DNA of 64,000 nucleotides from Haloplanus salinus (GCF_003336245.1 NZ_QPHM01000001.1:372001-436000), one strand, 5' to 3'; counted from the stretch's first letter, positions 50,616-59,177 are shown. Notes: a model not told the origin generated them from the letters alone. Program-made: numbers and translations.

Positions 50616-52003
50616 TCGACCGCGAAGCCGTCCGCTCGAACGCCAAGTACCTGCGACGGGTCCGCCCCATCGACCCCGACGAGATTTCCGAGTACGTCGA
50701 AGGGGAACCGCATCCGGCGGTCGTGCGTCGCGTCCTTCGGGAGGCGGCGTACGATCTCGGTCTGTTCGAGCGCGCGGACGGCACCTTCGTCCCGGTCGGG
50801 ACGACGCCCGTCTCGGCGCCGGGCTGGGCACCCGAGGCGTTCCCCGGCCGATACGCACACGCGCTTGAGGATCTACTGGCCGAGCGCGACGGCGCGAACT
50901 GGCACCGCGGCGACTCCGGTGACCGACTGCGCGAGGTGATCCGCCGGTTGAAGGCCGACTACTACGCGCAAGCCCCCGTCGAGTACGACGAAGAGGTGGC
51001 GCTCGGGTACGCCGTCTACCACCTCCCGGACTACTACGCCGCCGTCGGCTACGTCCTCGACGACCTGGTCGAGCGGTCGTGCCTGCCCCGTCGCCTCCGG
51101 GTCCTCGATATCGGCGCCGGCGTCGGCGGGCCGGCGCTCGGTCTTCACGACTACCTGCCCGACGACGCGGTGGTCGACTACCACGCGGTCGAACCGAGCG
51201 CCGCCGCCGACGTGCTCGACGCCCTGCTGGACGAGACGCGGCGGAACTTCCGACCGACGATCCACCGCGAACGCGCCGAGGCGTTCGGCTTCGACGGCCC
51301 GTACGACCTCGTCGTCTGTGCGAACGTGTTGAGCGAACTCGACGACCCGGTCGCAGTCGTCGGGGACGCCCTCGACGCCCTCGCCGACGACGGGACGCTC
51401 GCCGCCATCGCGCCCGCGGACCTCGAAACCAGCACGGGCCTCCGGTCGGTCGAGCGGGCGGTCGCCGACGGCCGGGACGTGACCGTCTACGGCCCGACCC
51501 TCCGGCTGTGGCCGGGGCTGGCCCCCGAGGACCGCGGGTGGTCGTTCGACGAGCGCCCCCGGATCGACGCGCCGAGCTTTCAGCGGCGCCTCGACGACGC
51601 CGGCGGCGAACCCGGAACCTTCCGCAACGAGACGGTGAAGTTCTCCTACTCGCTCCTGCGGACCGACGGGACACGGCGGGTGGACGTGCGCGCCGACCGG
51701 TCGCGACACGCCCGAATGGCCGACATGGACGCTCACGTCACGGACCGGATCGACCTGCTGGCGGTGAAGCTGAGCCGGAACCTCGCCGACGACGGCAACC
51801 CGCTGTTCAAGATCGGCGACGGGAGCGAACGACTCGAACACTACGCGGTGGTGACCCGCGAGTCGGGGCTGAACCGCGACCTCCTGCGTGCGGACTACGG
51901 CGCCGTGCTCCGGTTCGAGAACGTCCTCGCGCTCTGGAACGACGACGAGGGGGCGTACAACCTCGTCGTCGACGACGAGGCGGTCGTCGACGTGATCGGG
52001 TGA
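50612..52003 (+). CDS. Rsm22-like SAM-dependent methyltransferase (463 aa)
   Basis: Class-I methyltransferase related to mitochondrial Rsm22 of the small ribosomal subunit. The N-terminal ~140 residues are helical; motif I is VLDIGAGVGGPALGLHDYL near 165; motif II region is VVDYHAVEPSAAA; motif IV is YDLVVCANVLSELDDPV near 230. The C-terminal ~150 residues are an unrecognised domain ending FENVLALWNDDEGAYNLVVDD. I infer rRNA or ribosome-linked methylation from the family. Co-translated with tyrA (ATGA overlap). Confidence 0.85.
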   Translation: MIDREAVRSNAKYLRRVRPIDPDEISEYVEGEPHPAVVRRVLREAAYDLGLFERADGTFVPVGTTPVSAPGWAPEAFPGRYAHALEDLLAERDGANWHRGDSGDRLREVIRRLKADYYAQAPVEYDEEVALGYAVYHLPDYYAAVGYVLDDLVERSCLPRRLRVLDIGAGVGGPALGLHDYLPDDAVVDYHAVEPSAAADVLDALLDETRRNFRPTIHRERAEAFGFDGPYDLVVCANVLSELDDPVAVVGDALDALADDGTLAAIAPADLETSTGLRSVERAVADGRDVTVYGPTLRLWPGLAPEDRGWSFDERPRIDAPSFQRRLDDAGGEPGTFRNETVKFSYSLLRTDGTRRVDVRADRSRHARMADMDAHVTDRIDLLAVKLSRNLADDGNPLFKIGDGSERLEHYAVVTRESGLNRDLLRADYGAVLRFENVLALWNDDEGAYNLVVDDEAVVDVIG

Positions 52004-52049
52004 ACGATCGAAGCGGTGCGCCTTTCTCGCCGGGCGCCCGAGGGGTGGC

Positions 52050-52838
52050 ATGGACGAGCCACACGTGCTCCTGACGAACGACGACGGTATCGACGCCGTC
52101 GGCTTCCGGGCGCTTCACGATGCCCTCTCTCGGTTCGCCGACGTAACCGCTGTCGCGCCGAACGGCGACAAGAGCGCCGTCGGCCGCGCGATGTCCCGTG
52201 AGGTACAGGTCGAAACCCACGACCTCGGATACGCCATCCACGGGACGCCGGCGGACTGCGTCGTCGTCGGTCTCGAAGCCCTGTGTCCCGACGTGGACTT
52301 GGTGGTCGCCGGCTGTAACCGTGGAGCGAACCTCGGGGCGTACGTCCTCGGTCGCTCCGGCACCGTCAGCGCCGCCGTCGAGGCCGCCTTCTTCGACGTG
52401 CCCGCCATCGCCGTCTCGCTGTACGTCCCCGGCGCGGACGGGGAGTGGCAGGAAAAGGCAAACGACCCGCTCGACTACCGCAACGCCACCGCGGCGACGA
52501 CGTATCTCGTCGATCACGCCCTCGGCGCCGGCGTGTTCGAGCAGGCCGAGTATCTGAACGTCAACGCCCCCATCCACCACGCGGACGACGACCCGGCACC
52601 CATCGAGATCACCGAGCCGTCGACGCTGTACGACATGCGGGCCGACCGCGACGGCGAACGGATCAGCCTCACCGACAACGTCTGGGCGCGGATGCGCGAC
52701 GGCGACATCCCCGACCCACAGGGCACCGACCGCCGGGCCGTCGTCGAGGGACGGGTCAGCGTCTCGCCGCTCACGGCCCCCCACTCCACCCAGCACCACG
52801 AAGCCCTCGACGCGCTGGCGGAGACGTATCTGACCTGA
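52050..52838 (+). CDS. surE: 5'/3'-nucleotidase SurE (262 aa)
   Basis: Metal-dependent nucleoside monophosphatase. The SurE signature is VLLTNDDGIDAVGFRAL near 6, then VTAVAPNGDKSAVGRAMS, GTPADCVVVGLEAL near 66 and DLVVAGCNRGANLGAYVLGRSGTVSAAVEA near 82, with the metal ligands in TNDD, the Ser and the Asn of CNRG. The C-terminus is normal. Cytoplasmic. No operon partner except the upstream methyltransferase, separated by about 46 bases. Confidence 0.94.
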   Translation: MDEPHVLLTNDDGIDAVGFRALHDALSRFADVTAVAPNGDKSAVGRAMSREVQVETHDLGYAIHGTPADCVVVGLEALCPDVDLVVAGCNRGANLGAYVLGRSGTVSAAVEAAFFDVPAIAVSLYVPGADGEWQEKANDPLDYRNATAATTYLVDHALGAGVFEQAEYLNVNAPIHHADDDPAPIEITEPSTLYDMRADRDGERISLTDNVWARMRDGDIPDPQGTDRRAVVEGRVSVSPLTAPHSTQHHEALDALAETYLT

Positions 52839-53000
52839 ACGGCTCGGAACACGCCGACGGCGGGAACCGACGCCGAGACGGATCGTCGTCACCGTTACCG
52901 GTGGTTCACCGGACCGACGTGGCGGACGCCGGCAACGACCGGGACGAGTCGCCGCGACGACCACCAACCACTATGTCAGGCGGCGGGCTATCCGTTTTCA

Positions 53001-53681
53001 ATGGATCAGACGTTCGTCGACCTGTTGTCGGGGAATCTCGACCACGCCGCGGCGTTCGACGACCGGTTCGACGGCCTGCAGGCAGCACAGCATCCACACA
53101 CCGTTACGGTCTGTTGCTCCGACTCGCGGGTCTTACAGGACCACATGTGGGGAAACGAGGATCCCGGTCGGATATTCACCTGTGGCAACATCGGCAACCG
53201 CGTCGTCCAGCGGACCGACGAGGGCGACGTCGTCTCCGGCGACGTCCTCTACCCGCTTGCCCACACGGGGACGGAGACGGCCGTGGTCGTCGGCCACACG
53301 GGTTGTGGGGCCGTCACCGCGACGTACGACGCCCTGACCGGTGAGGTAGCCGACCTGCCGGGCATCGAGGGCTGTCTCGACCTGCTGAAGCCCCTCCTCG
53401 AACCCGGCGTCGAGGCACTCCCGGACGGCCTGAGCCGGCCCGAGTCGATCAACCGACTCGTCGAGTACAACGTCGACCGGCAGGTCGGGACGCTCGTCGG
53501 GAGCGACGACGTGCCGCCCGAGGTGGAGGTAGTCGGCGCCGTCTACGACTTTCAGGACGTCTACGGCGGCGACCGGGGCGAGGTGCACGTCGTCAACGTG
53601 GACGGCGAGCGTGCCGTCGCCGACCTGCGGTCGGCGTATCCGGCGATCCAGGACCGAATCCGCCGGCTCTGGACGTACTGA
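53001..53681 (+). CDS. Beta-class carbonic anhydrase (226 aa)
   Basis: Zinc enzyme interconverting CO2 and bicarbonate. The ligand set is seen as VTVCCSDSRVLQDHMWG (Cys, Asp, Arg) near 37 and VVVGHTGCGAVTATYDAL (His, Cys) near 92; the middle GDVLYPLAHTGTETAVVVGH fits the beta-class core. The C-terminus (EVHVVNVDGERAV) is a little different from plant forms. A gap of about 160 bases upstream, with an A/T-rich tccgttttcaatgg just before the ATG, provides the promoter. Confidence 0.93.
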   Translation: MDQTFVDLLSGNLDHAAAFDDRFDGLQAAQHPHTVTVCCSDSRVLQDHMWGNEDPGRIFTCGNIGNRVVQRTDEGDVVSGDVLYPLAHTGTETAVVVGHTGCGAVTATYDALTGEVADLPGIEGCLDLLKPLLEPGVEALPDGLSRPESINRLVEYNVDRQVGTLVGSDDVPPEVEVVGAVYDFQDVYGGDRGEVHVVNVDGERAVADLRSAYPAIQDRIRRLWTY

Positions 53682-53726
53682 TACTGCCGGCTGTGACTCG
53701 ACCGAGATAGCCGACAGGACGAGCCG

Positions 53727-54113
53727 TTACTTGGCGGCCCGCTTGAGGAACGTGAGCGCCGCACCCAGCAGCGTCACGTTCTGGAGAAAGGAAGTGAGTT
53801 CCTCGTCGCGCGAGTCCTCGTCGACGGCCCAGAAGTCGTGCATGACGGGCGTGACACCGACGAAGAACGTCGCGATGCTGGCCGCGGAGAGCTTGGGGAG
53901 CTTCCAGAGGGCGATGCCGAGGCTGCCGCCGAGGAGGAGGCCGCTCGACGCCGGCACGAGTGTTTCAGGGGACGGCACCCCTTTGTACTCCGCGTAGTCG
54001 ATTCGGCCGTCGAGGTTGGTCAAATTTCGGAGCGCAAGGACCGCGAGCCCGCTCGCGAAGAGGAGGCGGCCGAGCAGGGGCGGCGGACCGTCGTTCGTGG
54101 AATCGTTTGCCAT
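53727..54113 (-). CDS. DoxX-family membrane protein (128 aa)
   Basis: Four-helix membrane protein of the DoxX family: LLFASGLAVLALRNLTNLDGRIDYAEYKGVPSPETLVPASSGLLLGGSLGIAL and ASIATFFVGVTPVMHDFWAVD, with a final helix ending TFLKRAAK. The start at 54113 (MANDSTNDGPPP) is preferred over the frame-open upstream Met. DoxX relatives are linked to redox or quinone functions; the role here is unknown. Transcribed away from the toxin-antitoxin cassette. Confidence 0.82.
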   Translation of the reverse strand: MANDSTNDGPPPLLGRLLFASGLAVLALRNLTNLDGRIDYAEYKGVPSPETLVPASSGLLLGGSLGIALWKLPKLSAASIATFFVGVTPVMHDFWAVDEDSRDEELTSFLQNVTLLGAALTFLKRAAK

Positions 54114-54187
54114 CGGTCCAAGGAAGCTTGCGAGCGGCTTAATCCTCACACATTCCGAAGCGCCTGCCGCTTCCGGCCCGCCGCACG

Positions 54188-54219
54188 CTACCGACTCTCC
54201 CGTTGCTCGACCTTGTTCA
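54188..54219. repeat. Left copy of the 32-bp direct repeat (aroQ tail copy)
   Basis: Exact duplicate of the sequence at 54922-54953, which is the last 32 bases of aroQ on the minus strand, including its stop codon. It lies at the distal side of the toxin-antitoxin cassette, 734 bp from the genuine copy. On the minus strand it would encode NKVEQRESR-stop without the rest of aroQ. It looks like an attachment-site or duplication scar. Confidence 0.85.
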
Positions 54220-54285
54220 GGTAGTCAGCCGGTGTAACAGAGACAGCACATATTGCCGCTATCTGGTGAACGTTCCGGTGTTACC

Positions 54286-54678
54286 CTATTCCATCAACTC
54301 GGTTGGAGAGGTGGCACCGTTCTCCAGTAGTTCACCATCGAACGTGACCAGCGTGGCGTCGATATCCTCGGCGAGAGCGAGAAGAACGCAGTCGAGTGTG
54401 TACAGTAACGTATCTTGCTGCAGACTATACGCCGAAATCTGGTCGCTGATTTCCGGCGCGTAGATATCGACACCTCCGTAGATATCCGCCAGTACCTCTT
54501 TGACTCGTTCCTGTTCCACGCGCTTCTTTTTCGTCAACACCGACCGAACTTCCATGAGATTGAGAATCGACGTGCAGAAATCGTGATTCTCGTTCAGCAG
54601 TTCAGTCGCTACGTCACCGCGACCCGGTTCGTCGGTGATGCTAGCGATGAAAACGTTCGTATCGACGAATACTTTCAT
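54286..54678 (-). CDS. PIN-domain ribonuclease toxin, VapC-like (130 aa)
   Basis: PIN nuclease with the four acidic residues in place: Asp6 in VFVDTNVFI, Glu43 in NLMEVRS, Asp96 in TLDCVLL and Asp114 in VTFDGELL. Such toxins cleave tRNA or mRNA when freed from the antitoxin. The gene overlaps the upstream antitoxin by 4 bases (ATGA). The interval is lower in GC than its neighbours and is bounded by a 32-bp direct repeat, suggesting transfer as a small cassette. Confidence 0.9.
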   Translation of the reverse strand: MKVFVDTNVFIASITDEPGRGDVATELLNENHDFCTSILNLMEVRSVLTKKKRVEQERVKEVLADIYGGVDIYAPEISDQISAYSLQQDTLLYTLDCVLLALAEDIDATLVTFDGELLENGATSPTELME

Positions 54679-54827
54679 CGACGTTCTCGCGCTTCGCGTA
54701 CCGCCTCCACGGAGTCGATGTCGACATCAGCCAGTCGTCCCGACAGCAGGTCGCCGAGTTTGACTGCCGACTTGTCGTCCTCGTCGGTCGGCTTCGACCA
54801 ATCCGGCGGCGTTGCGTAACTTCCCAT
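54675..54827 (-). CDS. Short antitoxin partner of the PIN toxin (50 aa)
   Basis: Read from the minus strand: MGSYATPPDWSKPTDEDDKS...RLADVDIDSVEAVREARERR. Its stop overlaps the toxin's start (ATGA) as in VapBC pairs, and the small acidic/helical protein ends in a charged helix suited to binding PIN toxins. No AbrB, MazE or RHH DNA-binding motif is seen, so it may neutralise by protein contact only, or represent an unnamed antitoxin type. It is short enough to escape automatic annotation. Confidence 0.75.
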   Translation of the reverse strand: MGSYATPPDWSKPTDEDDKSAVKLGDLLSGRLADVDIDSVEAVREARERR

Positions 54828-54921
54828 ACGTCTGGATAGAGGCGGTAATAATAAATCAATTTGGCCGGTCGCGCTCTCTGGCCGATTCGATAGCGAGGCG
54901 AATGTCCGTGAGGGTGGTGTC

Positions 54922-54953
54922 CTACCGACTCTCCCGTTGCTCGACCTTGTTCA
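54922..54953. repeat. Right copy of the 32-bp direct repeat (inside aroQ 3' end)
   Basis: Identical over 32 bases to 54188-54219. The copy begins exactly at the stop codon of aroQ and runs back through codons for NKVEQRESR. An integration that uses the 3' end of a host gene and restores it would leave exactly this arrangement. Confidence 0.85.
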
Positions 54954-55206
54954 ACTCGATCAGCAGCCGGAAAATCGCCTTCACCAGGTTCGCGTCCACG
55001 TCGAACGTCTCGGCGTTCTCGCCCGCCCGCTCCATCACGCGGGCTTCCTGCGATTCGTCGGTCGTCGGCAAGCCCTGGTCCGCCTTGACCTGCGCGACGG
55101 TGCCCGCGACGTAAGTGCGGCGGGCGATGAGTTCGACCAGTTCGCGGTCGATCTCTTCGATCTCCTCCCGGAGTTCGTCCAGTGACATCTCCTCCGTCCC
55201 GCTCAT
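54922..55206 (-). CDS. aroQ: Chorismate mutase, AroQ type (94 aa)
   Basis: All-helical AroQ mutase converting chorismate to prephenate. The start at 55206 gives MSGTEEMSLDELREEIEEIDRELVELIARRTYVAGTVAQVKADQGLPTTDESQEARVMERAGENAE..., which carries the two Arg, Lys and Glu active-site positions of the family (R in IARRTYVAG, K in QVKADQG). It overlaps the shikimate kinase stop by 4 bases. The last nine codons and stop are duplicated at 54188-54219. Confidence 0.92.
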   Translation of the reverse strand: MSGTEEMSLDELREEIEEIDRELVELIARRTYVAGTVAQVKADQGLPTTDESQEARVMERAGENAETFDVDANLVKAIFRLLIELNKVEQRESR

Positions 55207-56075
55207 TCGATCACCCGTGCGCCGTCCGTTCGTGTCGTCGTTAGCCATGTGTCTCCCTCCCGTTGGGTCCAGTGGTCGCGTACGCGCTCCAGTTCGTCCC
55301 GGTCGCCGACGGCGACGACGCTCGGGCCGGTGCCCGAGAGCGACACGCCCTCGGCGTGTGGCATCGCCTCGACGGCGGGGTCGGTCGGAAAGCCGAGCGC
55401 CGCCGAGAAGGCGAGTCCGTTGACCGTCATCGCTTCGGCGTAGCGGCCGTCGAGCGCCAGGTCGGCGACGAGGTCGGCCATCGGCGCTACCCGCTCACAG
55501 CGCGCCACGTCGGCGTCGGCGCTGAGCGCCCGTTCCGCGGGCGTCCAGACGAGGGCGTCCCAGTCCACCGGCTCGCGGGCCAGCAGATCGTCCGCCGTGT
55601 TGTCGGTGACGGTGACCCCGCCGAGCATACTGGCGCTCGCGTCGTCGAACGCGCCGGTGACCGTGACGCCGGCGTCACGGGCGGCGGCGACGCCGATGCG
55701 ACAGGCCGCCTCGCGGTCGAGTACCGCGTCCGCTCCGTCGCCGACTGGCACGTCGAGCGCCGAGAGCGTCGCCAACACCGTCGCGTTCGCGGCGGCGCTC
55801 GAACTCTTCAGCCCCGCGGCCATCGGCACGTCGCTCTCGGTGCGGACGTGGCCGCCGTGGCCGTCGCCGAACCGATCGACGACGCGTTCGACACAGCGGC
55901 GGATGAGCCGCGTGTCGCCGTCCGGCGCGCCGGCGATCGCACCCTCGACGACCCCGGAGTCGTCGAGTTCGACCCATGCAGTCGTCTCCGCGTCGAGGGC
56001 GAAGGCCGATCCGACGCCCGTCGCGAGGGCGTTCAGGACCGTACCCGCACCGAGTGCGACGGCCTCGCCGTACAT
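55203..56075 (-). CDS. aroK: Archaeal-type shikimate kinase, GHMP family (290 aa)
   Basis: ATP-dependent phosphorylation of shikimate by the archaeal GHMP-kinase enzyme, unrelated to bacterial AroK. The GHMP ATP loop is VPMAAGLKSSSAAANATV near 85; the other motif is SLSGTGPSVVAVGD near 252, with an AGDARDAGV-type region ARDAGVTVTGAFDDASASML between. MYGEAVALGAGTVLNALATGVGSAFALD opens the fold. aroQ follows with a 4-base overlap, forming a small aromatic-amino-acid operon. Confidence 0.95.
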   Translation of the reverse strand: MYGEAVALGAGTVLNALATGVGSAFALDAETTAWVELDDSGVVEGAIAGAPDGDTRLIRRCVERVVDRFGDGHGGHVRTESDVPMAAGLKSSSAAANATVLATLSALDVPVGDGADAVLDREAACRIGVAAARDAGVTVTGAFDDASASMLGGVTVTDNTADDLLAREPVDWDALVWTPAERALSADADVARCERVAPMADLVADLALDGRYAEAMTVNGLAFSAALGFPTDPAVEAMPHAEGVSLSGTGPSVVAVGDRDELERVRDHWTQREGDTWLTTTRTDGARVIE

Positions 56076-56113
56076 ATCGAACCCCGCGCGGAGCGGACAG
56101 TTATGCCTGCCGG

Positions 56114-56605
56114 TTAGCGGACGAACCGCGAGCCGAGAGCGCCGGCGCCGGCGCCGGTAGCCGTCGTAACGGCACCCCCCAGCAGGAGCGGGCCGAGGGC
56201 GACCCGGAGCGAGTAGACCTGCGCGGTGCCGCGACCGGAGAGCGCCGAGAGGCCGAGCAGTCCGAGCCCCGCTAAACAGAAGAAGCCGACGAGGGCGCCG
56301 CCAGCGACGACGCCCGCCGCCGCAGTCGGGTCGGCGAATCGGGAACCCGAGAGCAGGCCAACCACCGCGGCGAGGACGGGCGCGACGGCGAGTACCGTCA
56401 CCGTGGTCTGGAAGACCGAGAGCGCGAGGAAGACGGGGCCGAACGTCTCGGGAGCGGCGCCGGACGCGGCGGTGACGAACTGGGTCCGCGCCCAGTCGCC
56501 GGCGACGAACCCGAGGACGCCGAGGGCGGCGCCTACGAGGGCGAAGGTGGCGACGATCAGGCTAGCCTGTCGGCGAGCCGACGGGAGCGCGCTTGGCCCG
56601 GACAC
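56114..56605 (-). CDS. Four-helix membrane protein (163 aa), function unknown
   Basis: Four hydrophobic helices: about 14-34, 55-85, 93-118 and 132-155. A Gly/Ala-rich sequence runs through them (VAGGALVGFFCLAGLGLLGLSALSG). No signature residue pattern recognised. It begins MSGPSALPSARRQASLIVATFALVG and ends SRFVR. It is on the same strand as the lipoprotein gene upstream of it, 1 base away, so the two may be co-transcribed. Confidence 0.7.
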   Translation of the reverse strand: MSGPSALPSARRQASLIVATFALVGAALGVLGFVAGDWARTQFVTAASGAAPETFGPVFLALSVFQTTVTVLAVAPVLAAVVGLLSGSRFADPTAAAGVVAGGALVGFFCLAGLGLLGLSALSGRGTAQVYSLRVALGPLLLGGAVTTATGAGAGALGSRFVR

Positions 56606-56606
56606 G

Positions 56607-57821
56607 CTACGGTCTCCACAGCCAGAGTCGGTCGAGGGGGTCGGTCCAGTCGACGCGTTCCTCCCACGCCACCTCGGAGGGGGCAGCGACGAGGACGAAG
56701 GGGCCAGCCTGGATCAGGTAGGCGTAGGTCACGTCGCCGTCGGCCCGATAGTAGACGCGCCGCCACCGGTCGCGGCCGAAGGAGTACGATCCCTCCTGGC
56801 TCACTGCCGTCCCGAGGAGCGTCTCCACCGCGTCGGCCGCGGCGTCGACGCCGTCGTAGTGCTGGACGAACAACGACGTGTAGGGGTAATCGAGGGGTGC
56901 GAGGGTCGAGGGCTGGTCGTCCTCGTCGGGGACCGCGTAACTCACGAGGTAAGCGAAGCCCGTCCGACCCGCCGTCTCGCTCGGGGCCTCGAACCGTAGC
57001 CGCTGGCGAGCGAGGAGTTCCCGCCCGGCGTTTTCGTCGTCGCCTGGGGCGTCGTCGAACGGGTCGCGCTCGATGTATCGCGGACCGGCGTAGGCGTAGC
57101 CCGAGTAGCCCGTGGAGTGGTGGACCTCGAAGAGTCCCGGGGCGGCCTCGTCGTCGTCGTCATCGTCGTCGTCCACCGTCCCGTCGTGGAGGCTCCGGTA
57201 GAGCGTGGCGTCGATCTGTCGATCCGAGAGGACCTGTCTGACGAACAGGTCGCTCCGGATGCCGCCGAGATAGTCGTGGAGGCGTTCGAGTTCCTCGTCG
57301 ACGCGGTCGAGGTCGCCACGGTCGGCGAAGCGGCGGGTCGTCGCGACGTGGCGGTCGACCTCCTCACGCATCTGGCCGGGAATGCCGAAGTGCCCGCCGA
57401 GTTCGGCCTCCGCGGTGGCGACCGCCCGATCCGTCGCACGGCGGACCAAGCCGAGGCTGTTGGCGTCGAAGTCGGCGGCGTCGCGGACGCGCTCGACGGT
57501 CGCCATGGCGTTGCCCAGCGTTCGCTGGTACGTGTGGATCGCGTCGTCGTACGACGTGGCGAACCACTCGATTTCGCCGTAGACGCGGGCCACCTCGGAC
57601 GCCAACCGGCGGTTCGGAACCGTCGGCTCGGTCCGTCGTACCGGTTCCGTCTCGTCGACGGCGGCCGACGCGGGCGCGGCGTCGGCGAAGGCGGCGTCGG
57701 TCGGCGTCGGGGCCGGCGTTCCGGTTTCGGGGTAGGCGACGTTCGAGTCGTCGGCCCCGAGACAGCCGGTCAGACCGAGCGCCGCCGCGGTCCCCAGCAG
57801 CGCCCGACGGGTCAGCTCCAT
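56607..57821 (-). CDS. TAT-exported lipoprotein (404 aa), function unknown
   Basis: Starts MELTRRALLGTAAALGLTGC, a twin-arginine signal followed at once by a lipobox cysteine, so the product should be a lipid-anchored protein outside the membrane. After a Thr/Pro-rich tether comes a helical region (EIEWFATSYDDAIHTYQRTLGNAMATVERVRDAADF), an Asp run of eight near 217, and a C-terminal beta-rich half with repeated Tyr/Trp motifs (WRRVYYRADGDVTYAYLIQAG). No domain recognised. It is divergent from endonuclease III. Confidence 0.8.
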   Translation of the reverse strand: MELTRRALLGTAAALGLTGCLGADDSNVAYPETGTPAPTPTDAAFADAAPASAAVDETEPVRRTEPTVPNRRLASEVARVYGEIEWFATSYDDAIHTYQRTLGNAMATVERVRDAADFDANSLGLVRRATDRAVATAEAELGGHFGIPGQMREEVDRHVATTRRFADRGDLDRVDEELERLHDYLGGIRSDLFVRQVLSDRQIDATLYRSLHDGTVDDDDDDDDEAAPGLFEVHHSTGYSGYAYAGPRYIERDPFDDAPGDDENAGRELLARQRLRFEAPSETAGRTGFAYLVSYAVPDEDDQPSTLAPLDYPYTSLFVQHYDGVDAAADAVETLLGTAVSQEGSYSFGRDRWRRVYYRADGDVTYAYLIQAGPFVLVAAPSEVAWEERVDWTDPLDRLWLWRP

Positions 57822-57928
57822 GGCCGCGTCAAAGATTGGGGGGGATAAATAACGTCCGGCCCAGGAATCAGCCGTGAGACCGGGAGCGGGTCGACAGACT
57901 CAACGGGGACCGCCCCCCACCGCGAGCC

Positions 57929-58615
57929 ATGGGCACGCCACTGGACTCGCGGGAGGCACAGGTCGAGGCGGTGCTGGATCGATTGTACGAGGAGTACCCC
58001 GACGCGACCATCTCGCTGAACTATTCGAACCGGCTGGAACTGCTGGTCGCCGTCGTCCTCTCCGCACAGTGTACGGACGAGCGGGTCAACGGCGTGACCG
58101 ACGCGCTGTTCGAGAAATACCGGACTGCAGCCGACTACGCCGCCGCCGACGAGGAGACGCTCGCGGAAGACATCTACGGGATCACGTTCCACAACAACAA
58201 GGCCGGGTATCTGAAGGCCATCGGCGAGTCGCTCGTCGCGGACCACGACGGGGCGGTTCCCGACACCATGAGCGAGCTGACCGATCTGAAAGGCGTCGGG
58301 CGCAAGACGGCGAACGTCGTCCTCCAACACGGTCACGACGTGGTGGAGGGCATCGTCGTCGACACGCACGTACAGCGGCTCTCGCGGCGGCTCGGCCTGA
58401 CGACCGAGGAGCGGCCGGAGCGGATCGAGGACGACCTGATGGACGTGGTGCCCGACGCGGACTGGCAGCAGCTCACCCACCTGCTCATCAGTCACGGGCG
58501 GGCGGTGTGTGACGCCCGCACCCCCGACTGTTCGGCGTGCGTGCTGGAGGACGTCTGTCCGTCCTCGAAACTGGACGCCGACGTCGACTTGGCGAGCGGG
58601 GAGGCGTGGGACTAA
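57929..58615 (+). CDS. nth: Endonuclease III (228 aa)
   Basis: Bifunctional DNA glycosylase/AP lyase for oxidised pyrimidines. The HhH motif is LKGVGRKTANVVLQHG near 113 with its catalytic Lys; the catalytic Asp is in VDTHVQRLSRRLG; the [4Fe-4S] set is C-x6-C-x2-C-x5-C in VCDARTPDCSACVLEDVC near 192-209. The start at 57929 gives the normal length. Convergent with the small membrane gene (CTAA overlap). Confidence 0.97.
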   Translation: MGTPLDSREAQVEAVLDRLYEEYPDATISLNYSNRLELLVAVVLSAQCTDERVNGVTDALFEKYRTAADYAAADEETLAEDIYGITFHNNKAGYLKAIGESLVADHDGAVPDTMSELTDLKGVGRKTANVVLQHGHDVVEGIVVDTHVQRLSRRLGLTTEERPERIEDDLMDVVPDADWQQLTHLLISHGRAVCDARTPDCSACVLEDVCPSSKLDADVDLASGEAWD

Positions 58616-59088
58616 ACGTGTAACTGGACGTACCGCACGATCCCGATCAGGTAGGCACCGATCCAGAAGAGCACATAGCCGAAGACGCCGATCCGCAGGC
58701 GGCCGCGCCACGCGCCCATGTTCTCGTGGAGGTCGTCCAAGTCCACGTCCTGGTCGGGGTCACGGTAGAGGTTCGCGGCGTATTTGGCCTGGAAGATGCG
58801 GACGATGCCGGTCAGGGCGAACGCGAGCATCGCGTAGGCTTGGAGGCCGAGGACGGCGTGAAGGACGGCGAGGCCACCGAACTGGTCCATCAGCCGTGGC
58901 GCCATCCAGCCCACGACGGGCACCGTCGTCAACACGAGACCGACGAGGATGAACTTCAGGTGCCGGAGGAGGATGTGCCACGTCACGGTCTCGCTATCGA
59001 TGACGATCCACGCCCCGTAGAGGTAAAACGGGAGGCTCGCCGTTACGGACAGCCCCGCGAGCGTCGCCGCCGTCGCCTCGCTCACCAT
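58612..59088 (-). CDS. Four-helix membrane protein linked to the respiratory cluster (158 aa)
   Basis: Hydrophobic helices near 10-28, 44-62, 74-98 and 130-150, with His residues at helix ends (TWHILLRHLKF, AVLHAVLGLQAY). The pattern fits haloarchaeal proteins that I recall as DUF7321, found next to cytochrome bc genes. It is transcribed away from the cluster. The His distribution hints at haem or quinone contact, but no b-type ligand pair is clear. Confidence 0.75.
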   Translation of the reverse strand: MVSEATAATLAGLSVTASLPFYLYGAWIVIDSETVTWHILLRHLKFILVGLVLTTVPVVGWMAPRLMDQFGGLAVLHAVLGLQAYAMLAFALTGIVRIFQAKYAANLYRDPDQDVDLDDLHENMGAWRGRLRIGVFGYVLFWIGAYLIGIVRYVQLHV

Positions 59089-59177
59089 CGTCGTCGTTTA
59101 GGATGGTGGCGTTAAAACGGACCCGACTTGCGGTCGCGGTCGGAAAGCGTATGCCACTGTGGACCCAACGTGGGTCG

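Noticed and set aside
54220-54921. An integrase or transposase gene in the toxin-antitoxin cassette
   Set aside because: Both strands were read; only the toxin and the short antitoxin are credible in the interval.
57121-57180. The Asp-run in the lipoprotein as a misread repeat or frameshift
   Set aside because: The flanking protein stays in frame on both sides and acidic runs are common in haloarchaeal secreted proteins.
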